DNA of 64,000 bases from Vicia villosa (Eukaryota; Streptophyta; Magnoliopsida; Fabales; Fabaceae), in contig NC_081181.1 of the NCBI RefSeq assembly GCF_029867415.1, positions 74,992,144 to 75,056,143 of the forward strand, given 5' to 3'. The first letter of the stretch is position 1; each line of letters begins with the position of its first letter. Below are positions 11,724-21,982 of the stretch, one piece after another. The translations under genes were made by a program, and so were the position numbers. A model generated the notes under the pieces. The model ran no database searches and was not told the DNA's origin. It worked only from the letters and a program-made list of their open reading frames with translations.

Positions 11724-13263
11724 TGTTAGACAATAGGAATGGTCTAGAGGGGGGTGAGTAGACCACCTTTTTTGACTTAAGAAAATTTAAGCTTTTGAAA
11801 CGTGACTTCCCTGAATCACTTAATCGTCTAAGAGCGATTATGTTATCGGGGACCGGATATGTGCACTAAACCGAACGGATGAAAATGTTAAGTGATGAAT
11901 TACGTTTTAACGATTATATAACTTTTATCAATTGCACACTATATGGTATATTACTCACAATGAACGTTTTCTTCAAAATTTGAGCAAATGTTGGTTGAGT
12001 AATTTTATCGAACACTTGGTGATCGAAATTTACCAAACCTTAGTTTTTTGCTCAACAAGGGAAATAAACGAAAACAAATAGAAACGAGATAAAAGTAAAA
12101 GCGATAAGGAACACAAGATTTGTTAAGGAAGTTCCTCTATCGTCCTCGCAGGAGTACGTCTGCCCCTAATTTCAAATGAAATTAGGAAAGTTTTATTTAA
12201 TTGCAAAATGTTTAACAAGGATAGAATGTACCAATCACCAACTACACAATTATAGTAAAATTGAAAACAATTCGATCCTCCCCTTGATTCAAGTTGAATC
12301 AAGTCAATGTCTATGATCTTCAGCGATCAAGACCCCGATCGTTCCCTTCTCAATCCTCCGGTTGTAGCAAGTTTGTTGAGCGGATCTTCAATCCCTCAAT
12401 CCCTTATGCACGACTGAATTGATTACCAAAGCGGATCGATCGTCAAAAACCTTCGAACACAATATTTAATGAAGAAGGAAAAACCCTAAGGTTTTATACA
12501 AGAAAACACCCTCAACTATCTTCACTCGAACAAGATGAATGTCTACCGTCGAATCTCGAACAAGACAAATATCTACCGTCGAACCTTATCAACACACGTT
12601 CCTTACTTCGATCGAGAAAGATGATTATGTGTGATTCTCGATCAATAAGCGAAAGGTTGAAGATGAGAAGAAGCTGAGTCAATCTTTCACGTTTCTTGTT
12701 AAATGCTTGAGAATGGTCACTTGAGTATTTATAACACCTACACTGCATAGGCCAACTTGAAAACAGCAGAAAACAAGATTTATTAGCGACAGGTCGACCT
12801 ACTCTCTGCATAGGTCGACCTATTGAGTGTATAGCACCTGAAAAAGAGCAATGTCTAACACTTGTGTCGACCTGAAGGGTCGGCGTGCGCATTCCCGTGA
12901 TTTCCTCAGAATACCATGCGTCGACCTAAACCATCAATGCATCGACGCATTATGTTTTTATACTTGAGCCACCAAACCTTGATGCGTCGACCTGAAGGGT
13001 CGGCGTGCGCATTCCTATGAGTTCCTCAAAATACCAATGCGTCGACCTAAGAAGGCAATGCGTCGACGCATTCAGCCTTTACCTGAATTTCTTCACAAAG
13101 GGCTTGCAATAGGTCGACCTATAATATGTGTGAGTCGACCTATTGATGTCTTGTGGCCAAAAGTGCTTGTCTTGGTTGCATGTGCTCGATTTCTATGATT
13201 CCACTTAGGTTGCGGTTGATTCACAATGTTTTGACATCATGAAAACAACAACTTGCCCTCACA
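11724..13263 (-). repeat. 3' LTR of Sirevirus A
   Basis: It reads TGTTAGACA.TAGGAATGG to CCCTCACA on plus and is near-identical to 53676-55214 (1540 against 1539 bp). A minus-strand TATA box (TATAAATA, 12733-12726) lies just downstream, on minus, of a palindrome array at 12791-13142. The array includes a repeated block of about 119 bp starting GTCGACCTGAAGGGTCGG. ORFs such as 12512-12892 on minus arise from this array and are not called as genes. Confidence 0.95.
12726..13142 (-). promoter_or_regulatory. TATA box with upstream GTCGAC palindrome array, LTR copy 1
   Basis: On minus, TATAAATA (12733-12726) is preceded by about ten GTCGAC-centred sites of three types: AGGTCGACCT, GCGTCGACC and ATGCGTCGACGCAT. 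They lie about 60-410 bp upstream of the TATA box. The paired copy in the other LTR is at 54674-55093. Spacing suggests an upstream activating region. Which protein binds it, if any, is unknown. Confidence 0.6.
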
Positions 13264-13490
13264 TACTCCCCCATTTTGATGATGGCAAAATTTGTGAATC
13301 TTTGTCGAGGTGTTACTTGTCCGAAATGCATGCTCCCCCTTTCTGTATGCTCCCCCTTTCTTGGTGCGTTTGTTTTCCATTGCTTGCTGATTCACTCAGT
13401 TTTCTCCCCCTTTGACAACATCAAAAAGAGACAGGCAATATTATACATATATGGTGGAATAACATAACTCAATCTTAATCATTACTAAGC
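13264..13490 (-). other. Repeated polypurine tracts upstream of the Sirevirus A 3' LTR
   Basis: On minus there are four GGGGGAG-type tracts (around 13407, 13355, 13337 and 13266). The last touches the LTR start TGTGAG and is the likely plus-strand primer. The same layout occurs in Sireviruses B and C. The region up to 13882 holds no ORF I can support. Confidence 0.75.
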
Positions 13491-13882
13491 TCCTTTTTGC
13501 AATCATAATCATAGAGCAAACATTCACATAAAACATCGCTTAATGATAAAATGAATAATAGGGCAACAAAACATAAATAACCAAACACATAATGAGCACA
13601 TAGCTCAATTAGTATCCTTACACAACCATAAGTGTAGTAGAATATTGTTCAGCATAAAATAGAATTAAGAGACAATAAAAATACAATAAACATGTTCATG
13701 AAAATGTCCAAATGGTGAATGCATGGAAAAGAAAAACACTAGGCATCAGCATTATCATCTCCTTCTTGATCCGGTGGTGGTGGTTGAGGGAATGGGTAGT
13801 GCTGCATGAAGGCGGTTGTGAATGAAGAGAGTTGGTTGCTCCGAGCATCCATCATACCATAGAGCGTGTTGTACGGTTGCTC

Positions 13883-14881
13883 TTAGTGTTGCACGTCTTC
13901 ATCTTCATCTTCACCTTCATTATCATCCCCTTCATCAACATTCATTTCATCCTCATCTTCTCTATTTAGGTCCGGATTGTTTCCTCGTAGAACAGCTCCA
14001 TAGGCACCCGTGGCTCGATTGTAGAAGAACCCCATCATGTTCAGTGTTTTCTTGGTGAATTCTTGGTCAATCGAGATAGACTTCTTGGGAAGCCGTTGAG
14101 ATGGTATATTGACTCTATTAAGTATCCATTGGATGAAGGAGGCATATCCAATAGCAGTGCCTCTACCTGACTCCTTCAACTCAAACATACGCTTCACTAT
14201 AAAATGAGGCCAGTTTACCGGAATTCTTCTCTTGATCAACCAAACCAAGTACACTTCTTGTTGGTCAACACGTGAGTATCCACCTTGTTTAGGTCGGATG
14301 ATTCGTTCCACGATCCATTGTAGAATTCTATCAACAATGTTTAGGAGACCTGTAGTAGCCGACCTCGGAAACAAATTGCTTTGAATAATATGGTCAGCAT
14401 GAGGGCGCCTCAACATGCTGTTCAATGCAACATTATAGTCAAATTGGGTCAGCACATTGGTGTCAGTTACCGTGACAGCATTCTCACGGAGTAGAAATGG
14501 ACCTAATTGTCTCCAAATGTTGTCGGTGATGGCGTATGTGGTTGTACCCATCTGAAAGTTCAAGGAACTGCCTTGGAAGTGTCCTTGCATACCATTGTAG
14601 AAAACCCTTACCAAATCCTCATTATAATCATGGTTTAGTTCAAGAAAAGTGCCCAAATTTTTAACTTCAAGTAGTTCCATTACCTGTTGAAGATGAAGTC
14701 TTCGTAGAGTTCCTGTGAACAGCATGAATTGTTTGATGACTTTTCGGTTTCTGAAATGGGAGGAGTAGGATTTCCCAAGTGCATCAGGAATAAGAGACAA
14801 AGGATCCTCAATGTCTGGTTGTGGTTGAGAAGAAGAGTCCTCTCTGCTTGCTCTCTTTCTCAATGATTTGTGGGAAGCCAT
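13883..14881 (-). CDS. Intact env-position ORF of Sirevirus A, 332 aa, unknown function
   Basis: The ORF lies between RNase H and the 3' LTR on the minus strand, where Sireviruses carry a third gene. It is uninterrupted over 332 codons, while gag and pol of the same element are broken. The N-terminus is basic and Ser-rich. The middle (about residues 85-150) has LVRVFYNGM..., a Tyr/Ile/Thr-Asp-Asn stretch and RRQLGPFL-like features. These parallel LVKEFWVHA...VVTENTLRMMF in the ORF of Sirevirus B, so the two are probably distant relatives of one plant-transposon domain family (PF20167-like by recall, unverified). The C-terminus is very acidic (about 300-330, Glu/Asp-rich). No signal peptide, membrane helix or fusion-like segment is visible, so an envelope role is not supported. 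A TATA box and a pyrimidine-rich leader precede the start. Confidence 0.8.
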   Translation of the reverse strand: MASHKSLRKRASREDSSSQPQPDIEDPLSLIPDALGKSYSSHFRNRKVIKQFMLFTGTLRRLHLQQVMELLEVKNLGTFLELNHDYNEDLVRVFYNGMQGHFQGSSLNFQMGTTTYAITDNIWRQLGPFLLRENAVTVTDTNVLTQFDYNVALNSMLRRPHADHIIQSNLFPRSATTGLLNIVDRILQWIVERIIRPKQGGYSRVDQQEVYLVWLIKRRIPVNWPHFIVKRMFELKESGRGTAIGYASFIQWILNRVNIPSQRLPKKSISIDQEFTKKTLNMMGFFYNRATGAYGAVLRGNNPDLNREDEDEMNVDEGDDNEGEDEDEDVQH

Positions 14882-15115
14882 GGATGAGTGAGAGGGAGGA
14901 GATGAGTAGTTCTTAGGGTTTGTGTGAGGGGGTCGGTGAAAGGAGGAGAAAGAAGAGAATGAATTTTCTTTGTGTTCCCCTTTTAAATATAACCTAATTT
15001 TGAAATTCTGCGAATGATGCGTCGACCTATGCAGTGAATGCGTCGACGCATTAGCCTTAAATTTTTAAAAATCATTTTTGAATAGGTCGACTCACATAAG
15101 GAGTACGTCGACCTA
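14882..15115 (-). promoter_or_regulatory. Putative internal promoter of the Sirevirus A env-position ORF
   Basis: On minus, a palindrome cluster (ATGCGTCGACGCATT, GCGTCGACC, AGGTCGACT and ACGTCGACC, 15018-15115) is followed by a TATA-like TATATTTAAA (14993-14984). Next comes a CT-rich leader and the ATG at 14881, about 100 bp from the TATA box. The same palindromes stand upstream of the TATA box in this element's LTRs. That two-part match suggests the LTR promoter module was reused inside the element. Confidence 0.5.
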
Positions 15116-15373
15116 AGGCTTGCAAATTTCAAAATTTGGCTGTATGCAATGAATGTATGCATGTAATGACCAAATCTTGCATAGAATAAACATATTGATG
15201 AACAATTTTCAACTTTACCATAGTGATATATTAGCATGAAGTGAATCTAAGGTTGAAACTACATTACCTTTACACAAGAGAGAGGAGAAACAAGCCCTCA
15301 CATATCTTTCAATGAACACTTAAAAAATAGTGAGAGCATAGATAATAATAATAAATAAAGCATATGCAACAAC

Positions 15374-16871
15374 TCATAGTTGCAACCTATCCGATATATC
15401 AAGGACGCCAAGTTCCCTACGGATGTGAAAGAAGGGATCGGTAGCTAGTGGTTTTGTAAAGACGCCGGCAAGTTGATTTTTGCTATCAACATGCTCAAAC
15501 ACTACATCACCCTTCTCAACATGATCCCTAAGGAAATGATGTTGAATTTCTATGTGTTTAGTGCGAGAGTGTAAGACTGGATTTTTGGTTAGATTGATAG
15601 CACCTGTGTTATCACAAAAGATAGGAATATGATCAAGCTTGACATTGAAGTCAAGTAATTGTTGCTTGAGCCAAAGTATTTGAGCACAACAATTACCGGC
15701 CGCCACATATTCCGCCTCAGCGGTTGACAAAGCAACGGACACTTGTTTCTTGCTATGCCAACTAACCAAGGAATTTGAAAAGAAGTGACATGTTCCACTA
15801 GTGCTTTTCCTATCCAATTTGCACCCGGCAAAGTCGGAATCGGAATATCCAACCAAAGAGCAATCACTACCTTTGGAGAACCATAAGCCATGCTTAGTTG
15901 TACCTACAAGATACCTAAGTATGCGCTTAACGGCTTTTAAGTGAGACTCCTTGGGACATGATTGATATCTTGCACACATGCATACACTAAACATAATATT
16001 GGGACGGGAAGCGGTAAGGTAAAGTAGGGAACCAATCATACCTCTATACCTTTTTACATCAACCGGCTTACCATGTTCATCCCGATCAAGATTTACCGCG
16101 GTAGGCATAGGAGTGTCAATGGCCTTGGACTTTGCCATATCAAATCGTTTGATGAGTTCTTGACAATACTTGGTTTGACTCACAAATGTTCCTTCTTTTA
16201 GTTGCTTTATTTGGAGTCCAAGAAAGTAGTTTAGTTCACCCATCATGCTCATTTCAAATTCTCCCTGCATAAGCTTTGAAAACTCCTTTACAAGAGTCAT
16301 GTTAGTAGAACCAAAGATAATATCATCCCTATACACTTGAACTAATATTGAGTGCTTTTCATGTCTCTTAATGAATAGGGTGGTATCAACTTTCCCTCTT
16401 GAGAAACCTTGATTAATTAGAAAATTGCTAAGCCGCTCATACCAAGCTCTAGGAGCTTGTTTTAAACCATACAAGGCACGCTTAAGTTTATAAACATAAT
16501 CAGGATAATCGACGTTTTCAAATCCGGGAGGTTGAGATACATAAACCTCTTCATTAATGGACCCATTTAAAAATGCACTCTTAACATTCATTTGATAAAG
16601 CTTAAAGTTTTGTGAACATGCGAATGCAATTAATAATCGTATTGCCTCAAGTTGGGCGACCGGAGCATAGGTCTCCTTATTGTCAAACCCTTCCTCTTGG
16701 CTATACCCTTGAGCAAAAAGACGGGCCTTGTTGCGAGTGATGATACTGTTTTCGTCTAGTTTGTTCCTAAACACCCATTTAGTGCCAATTACTCGATGGT
16801 CTCGCGGAGGAGGGACAAGGTCCCAAACCTCATTTCTCTTAAATTGGTTTAGCTCTTCTTGCATAGCTAAA
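15374..16871 (-). pseudogene. pol: Reverse transcriptase-RNase H part of Sirevirus A pol
   Basis: This is a copia-type reverse transcriptase followed by RNase H, open over roughly 500 codons. Visible motifs are AMQEELNQF, ALYGLKQAPRAWY, LNYFLGLQI, LSTAEAEY and SRTKHIEI. Two active-site changes stand out. The first catalytic Asp of motif A (normally QMDVKSAFLNG) is Asn, and the YVDD box reads YRDD. The RNase H acidic residues (SDSDFAG, AEAEY, FCDN) are kept. The ORF track extends upstream to 16972, but its first 34 or so residues come from the Helitron-like insert, so I cut it at 16871. The break from integrase makes it a pseudogene. The reverse strand ORFs are shadows. Confidence 0.92.
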
Positions 16872-17549
16872 CTAGTTAGAGACCCGTGCTGTCGCCCGGG
16901 TGCATTATTTGTAGTGTAGTCTTTTATGAATATACGATAATTAAGAAGTAAAGAAATTTGACCAACATGCAATTAAAAACTGGAAGTTAACCATATAAGG
17001 AAAGTTGTATAACATATTAATAGTATAAAAAGTAGGTTATATAAAAAAAATGTATAACAAATGTTAAAATAATGATCTTAAATAATTGTTTAAAATAGGT
17101 CAAAAATACAATACCAAAGTAATTTCAAGGATATATAAATTATTGGCAGGCCCACAGCAGTAGATAATAAGCTGGCCCATTATATAAAGTAAAATTATAG
17201 CAATAGATGGCCAATACAACATTTTAAATATATTAAAATAAATATGTGTCATTTTCTATTAGAGTAATACAAATGAGAAAATCAGTTAAATGTTGTCATT
17301 ATAGGAAAACGTAAAACATGAGAATCTTATAGAGAAAATACAAAGCACAAAAATCATTCACATGTGAACTTTAAAGGAAGACAAGTGAATCTTATAGAGT
17401 AAAATATAAATGTCAAAAATCATTCACATGTGAACTGCAAAGGAAGACATGTGAATCTTATAGAGTAAAATATAAATGTCAAAAATCACTCACATGTGAA
17501 CATAATGTGAAGACATGTGAAACTATTTGGTCATTAAGAAAACAAAAGT
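16872..17549 (-). mobile_element. Helitron-like insert in Sirevirus A pol, about 0.68 kb
   Basis: This AT-rich sequence interrupts pol exactly between the integrase tail and the AMQEELNQF start of reverse transcriptase. On minus its right end has a hairpin ACCCG..CGGGT, then ten bases ending CTAG followed by T, which fits a Helitron 3' end (hairpin plus CTRR, before T). It contains a direct repeat of about 66 bp, three copies near 17330-17520, sharing CACATGTGAAC and CTTATAGAG. A clean TC 5' end after A was not found, so the 5' boundary and the class are uncertain. No Rep/helicase ORF is present. Confidence 0.45.
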
Positions 17550-19495
17550 TACTTATCGACTAATGCATCTTTGGAGTTTTTAGGCTCAATTTGAGAGACG
17601 AAAGAATAATAAAAACAAAAGTTACCTATCCTTCACCGTGTTGTCACCCCTTTTGATATGTCTCCTAGAATGTTCTCCATAGGATGGTCCTTGGAAGATT
17701 TCCATGCAAGAGGAATGTCACTCTTCTCGCTTGGTTGATATTCCACTTTCTCTTTAGGTGTTTGATCCACTTCCTCTTCATTATTCTCGGGTAAGAGGGA
17801 TTCTTTATCTTTCTCAATCTTGGCATCCGGATCATTAAGTAAACTCTCAGTTGAGACACCTGCACCATTAAGAACACTACCTTTTCCGACAACTTTCGGA
17901 CAAGACTCATCAAAAGAGACATGTACGGATTCTTCAACAATATGTAACCTTTTGTTGTATACTCTATAAGCTTTACTAGATTGAGCGTATCCTAGAAAGA
18001 TACCCTCATCCGCTTCTGCATCAAACTTTCCAAGATTTTCTTTTCCATTATTTAGAACAAAACACTTACATCCAAATACATGAAGGTGAGAAATGTTCGG
18101 TTTTCTTCCTTTCAAGAGTTCATACGGTGTTTTGTTTAGAATAGGTCGTATCAAGATCCTATTCAAAACATAACAAGCCATATTTATGGCATCGGCCCAA
18201 AAATATTTTGGAAGCCCATGTTCATTAATCATAGTTCTCCCAAGTTCTTCCAACACACAATTTTTACGTTCCACAACTCCATTTTGTTGGGGAGTTCGTG
18301 GTGCGGAGAAATTATGATTAATGCCATGATTGCCACAAAACTCTTCAAAGAGATGGTTTTCAAACTCACCCCCATGATCACTTCGGATGGATACAATGTT
18401 AGTGTTTAATTTGTTTTGAATTAACTTGGCAAATTTCTCAAATACGGAGAAGGTGTCACTTTTGCTTACTACGAAAATCGTCCAACAATATCTAGAGAAG
18501 TCATCAACTATGACATACCCATAATAGTTTCCACCTAGACTTTTTATTCTAGATGGTCCAAAGAGGTCCATATGGAAAAGTTCAAGAGGTCTTGTAGTTG
18601 AAACAATGTTTTTAGATTTAAAAGAGATCCTCGTTTGCTTCCCCATTTGGCACGCATCACATAAGTGATCTTTGGAAAACTTTATTTTAGGTAGGTCGGA
18701 CACTAAGTCTTTTGAGACGATTTTATTTAGAAAATAAAGTTGACGTGAGCTAAACGTCTATGCCAAAGCCATGAGTCTTCACTCATAGTTGCTAGACATT
18801 TTGCTTCAATCAAGGATACATCATTTAGATCAAGCATGTATACATTATTTACCCTCAGGCCTTTGAACACATCATCTTTCTTGTCAACATTTCTAATTAT
18901 GCAACTTTCTTTAGAAAATGATACTGAGTATCCTTTGTCGCATAATTGACTGATGCTAATAAGATTGTGTTTAAGGCCCTCAACTAGAAGGACGTCAGAG
19001 ATAGTAGTAGAAGAGGGATTACCTACACTACCTTTACCGAGTATTGCTCCCTTGTTGTTATCACCATAGGTCACAAATCCTTTCTTCTTATCCACAAAGT
19101 CATAGAATAAAGATAAGTCACCCGTCATATGTCTTGAGCATCCGCTATCTAGAAACCATCTTCTCTCGGATGGCTCAAGACATTTCACCTACAAATTTAA
19201 ACAAGAGAAATAGGTACCCAATTTTCATTGGGTCCTTGTGTGTGAGTGAAACAAAGGTTGCTCTTGGGAGTCCATTTGAAAATGCCTTTGGGAACCAAGA
19301 ATCTCCTAAAGCGACATTTTTTAATGGTATGCCCCCTTTTGCAACAGTATAGACACCTTGAGTTTGAGTAGTCATTACATTTACTAGATTGATCTTTTAT
19401 CACACAAGTGTATCGTTGATACGGATTTATCATACTATTTTTGAAATGTGATTGATCAATAGCATATGTGATTTTTGGTTGTGAAGCCTAGTCTA
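17550..19495 (-). pseudogene. pol: Protease and integrase of Sirevirus A pol, frameshifted
   Basis: In minus order there is a second zinc knuckle (CLYCCKRGHTIKKC, near 19330), a retroviral-type aspartic protease motif (WFLDSGCSRHMTG, near 19150), and the integrase zinc-binding H-H half (WLWHRRLAH, about 18770). The C-C half (LCDACQMGK) and catalytic core lie in the ORF 18703-17633. The core keeps D (MDLFGP, residue 46), D (RSDHGGEF, 109) and E (NGVVERKN, 145), and it ends with a GKR/chromodomain-free C-terminal tail. A one-base deletion near 18726 separates the two halves. Stops and a frameshift also fall in the gag-protease linker near 19194 and 19490. It is a pseudogene with a recognisable full domain set. 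Confidence 0.9.
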
Positions 19496-20758
19496 ATTTG
19501 GATTTGATGGTTTTAACTTCTTTTTGCCAAATGTGACAAGTTTCACATCCTCCCCATTTAAACAAAGGACCCTTGTTATCAACGCTTGTGTCTTTGATAC
19601 TTTTGATCATAGATTCCTTGAGAGTTTCTAATTCCTTTTCGGAATCGGAAACTTTCTTTTCAAGGTATTTGAAAATTCTTTTATTTGAAGCTAAGCGTTG
19701 AAATGCTTCCTTAGCTTCATAATGCAAGGTATCAAAGGCATGCTTTAATTCAAAATAAGACATAGCATCAATATTATTATATTTATCATTACTTACAATC
19801 TTTTTCTTCTTTTGATGTGCCATGAGACATAGGTTGACGGTTTCCTCTTCATCGCTTGTGCTTTCTTTGCTAGATTAGTCACTATCACTTTCCCAAGCAA
19901 TGTAGGCTCTTCTTCCTTTTGATTGCTTCTTTTGAGGTTTACTCTTGGTCTTATCTTTCTTTCGCGAAGGGCAATCCGGTTTGTAGTGACCGGGTTTTCC
20001 ACAGTTGTAACAAGATCCTCTAGGTTTAGTCTTCTTGTACTCATCTTGCTTGTTAGGCTTTGATTGACGTCTATAATCAACTAGATTGTTGTTTGAGTGC
20101 TTAATTTCATTCTTTTGAAGATATTTATTGTATCTTCTCACGAACAATCCCATATCTTCATCCGGACTTTCATCTTCGTCACTTGATTCACTATCACATG
20201 CATCTTTGGTGGATGACTTAGAACTTGAAGCCTTTAGAGCGATAGACTTCTTTTCCGTGTCCTTTGACTTTTCTTTCTTTTCGTGCTTGTTTAGGTTCAT
20301 GAGATCTTGCTCATGTTCTTCAAGCTTTCCGAATAGAGCTGTGAGATCCAATGTAGTGAGATCATTGGCTTCTTTGATTTCCATGACCTTCGGTTGCCAT
20401 TCCCTACTAAGACATCTCAAAACTTTGTTAGTAGCTACGGCATTGGGAGTAATATGTCCCAAAGTGTGTAATCGATTGATAATGTGAGAAAATTTCTTTT
20501 GCATATCCACAATGGTTTCACCTTGCTTCATATGAAAGAGATCAAATTCTTGCGTTAAGGTATTGATTCTAGCTAGCTTAACATCATTAGTTCCTTCATG
20601 GGCGACTTGTAATGCATCCCACATTGCCTTAGCCGTTTGGCAATGCGACACACGAAAGTACTCATCGACCCCTAAGGAAGCTATAATCATGTTTCTAGCT
20701 TTCTAATCATACCCGTAATTCTTTTCATCTTTTTCATCCCATTGTGCTTGAGGTTTAG
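19488..20758 (-). pseudogene. gag: Gag of Sirevirus A, distal part
   Basis: The ORF 20690-19875 (271 codons) covers the copia-type Gag (UBN2-like helical domain, AMWDALQVAHEGT..., LSREWQPKVMEI) and a CCHC zinc knuckle CYNCGKPGHYKPDC near residues 225-238. A basic/Ser-rich tail follows, and a coiled-coil-like segment lies at 19823-19488. Upstream of 20690 the frame continues to 20758 but has a TAG where this family usually has Trp. At 20758 Sirevirus B interrupts; the N-terminal part resumes on the far side at 53441-53622. Flanks TTTAG (20754-20758) and TTTCG (53441-53445) are the target duplication, and the frame joins without loss across it. Confidence 0.92.
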
Positions 20759-21896
20759 TGTTAGAACAAGATTTGTTCTGATCAATATTCTTAGTTTTGA
20801 TGATAACAATGTATATGAATTTTGTATGAGATAATGTGGTACTCTAATACTACGCAATTTCCATTTCAGGAATTACATAAAGAGTATGCACAAAATCAGC
20901 GCAAGAAGCACTGACTCAGAAGGTTCAGCATGCAACATCAGAACATGGTCTAGCAAGACATCAGAACATGGTCAAGCAAAATCAGAACATGGTCTATGGA
21001 AGCATCAGAAGAACTTGAGATTAGAAGCAGAAGCACTGAAGTTCTCATGGTATCACGCTTAGAAGCACTTCAAGGTCAGAAGACAAGAAGATGCTCTGCA
21101 CCAAGCTGTTTGACTCTGATGATATTCAAATGTTGTTTACACAAACATCATATCAGAAGCAAGTAAAAGATGGCAGGCTATGCTGACTGACAAAAGGAAC
21201 GTTAGAAGCTATTAAAGGCAACGTCAGTAGACACAGCGAAAGCAAGGATCGAGGTAGTTGTCAAAAGAGTGAAACATTAAATGCAATGCTGTACGGATTA
21301 CGAAAAGCATTAAATGTTCCCAACGGTCATCTTCTCAAACGCCTATATATTGAAGTTCTGATGAGAAGCTAAATACAACACTTGCGCAAATATACAGAAA
21401 CGCTGTCAAATTCAAAAAGCTCTTAAACTTCATCTTCAACCTCACTACATTAATGTTGTAATATATTAGTGAGAGTAAGCTTAAACTTAAGAGAAAATCA
21501 CAGTTATGATAATAGCTTTCTAAGAAGCATTGTAACTCTTAAAAGAATTTGTTTACATTAAGTTGTAAGAACTAGAGTGTTCAGGTTGTTGATCAGTATA
21601 CTCTAGAAAGTCTTAGAGGGTATCTAAGCAGTTTGTTCCTAGAGTGATCAGGTTGTGATCAATATACTCTAGAAGACTTAGAAGTTGTCTAAGTGGAAAA
21701 CCATTGTAATCTTGTGTGATTAGTGGATTAAATCCTCAGGTGAGGTAAATCACTCCAAGGGGGTGGACTGGAGTAGTTTAGTTAACAACGAACCAGGATA
21801 AAAATCATTGTGCAAATTGTTTTTATCTTACAAGTTTTAAAGCTACACTTATTCAACCCCCCCCCCCCCCCTTTCTAAGTGTTTTTCCATCCTTCA
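20759..21896 (+). repeat. 5' LTR of Sirevirus B
   Basis: It starts TGTTAGAACAAG and ends TCCTTCA. It is near-identical to 52309-53440 and is also matched by 2780-3853. It contains a TATA-like CCTATATATTG near 21343, the block GGGGGTGGACTGGAGTAG and a poly-C run of differing length in the two LTRs. The 5' flank TTTAG pairs with TTTCG after the 3' LTR. Confidence 0.95.
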
Positions 21897-21898
21897 AT

Positions 21899-21910
21899 TG
21901 GCATCAGAGC
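21899..21910 (+). other. Primer binding site of Sirevirus B
   Basis: TGGCATCAGAGC follows the 5' LTR after two bases. The usual Sirevirus site is TGGTATCAGAGC, complementary to initiator tRNA-Met; this copy has one T-to-C change. Confidence 0.85.
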
Positions 21911-21982
21911 GCCGGTTCTAAGGTGCAAGCACTTAACCGTGTTTAGAAAAGATTCAGGAAGAGAAAAACGCTTCAGTACAAG

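Noticed and set aside
13883..14881. Calling the Sirevirus ORF a true envelope glycoprotein
   Set aside because: No signal peptide, membrane anchor or fusion-like segment; only the position matches.
20128..20487. 119-codon plus ORF
   Set aside because: Shadow of Sirevirus A gag on the other strand.
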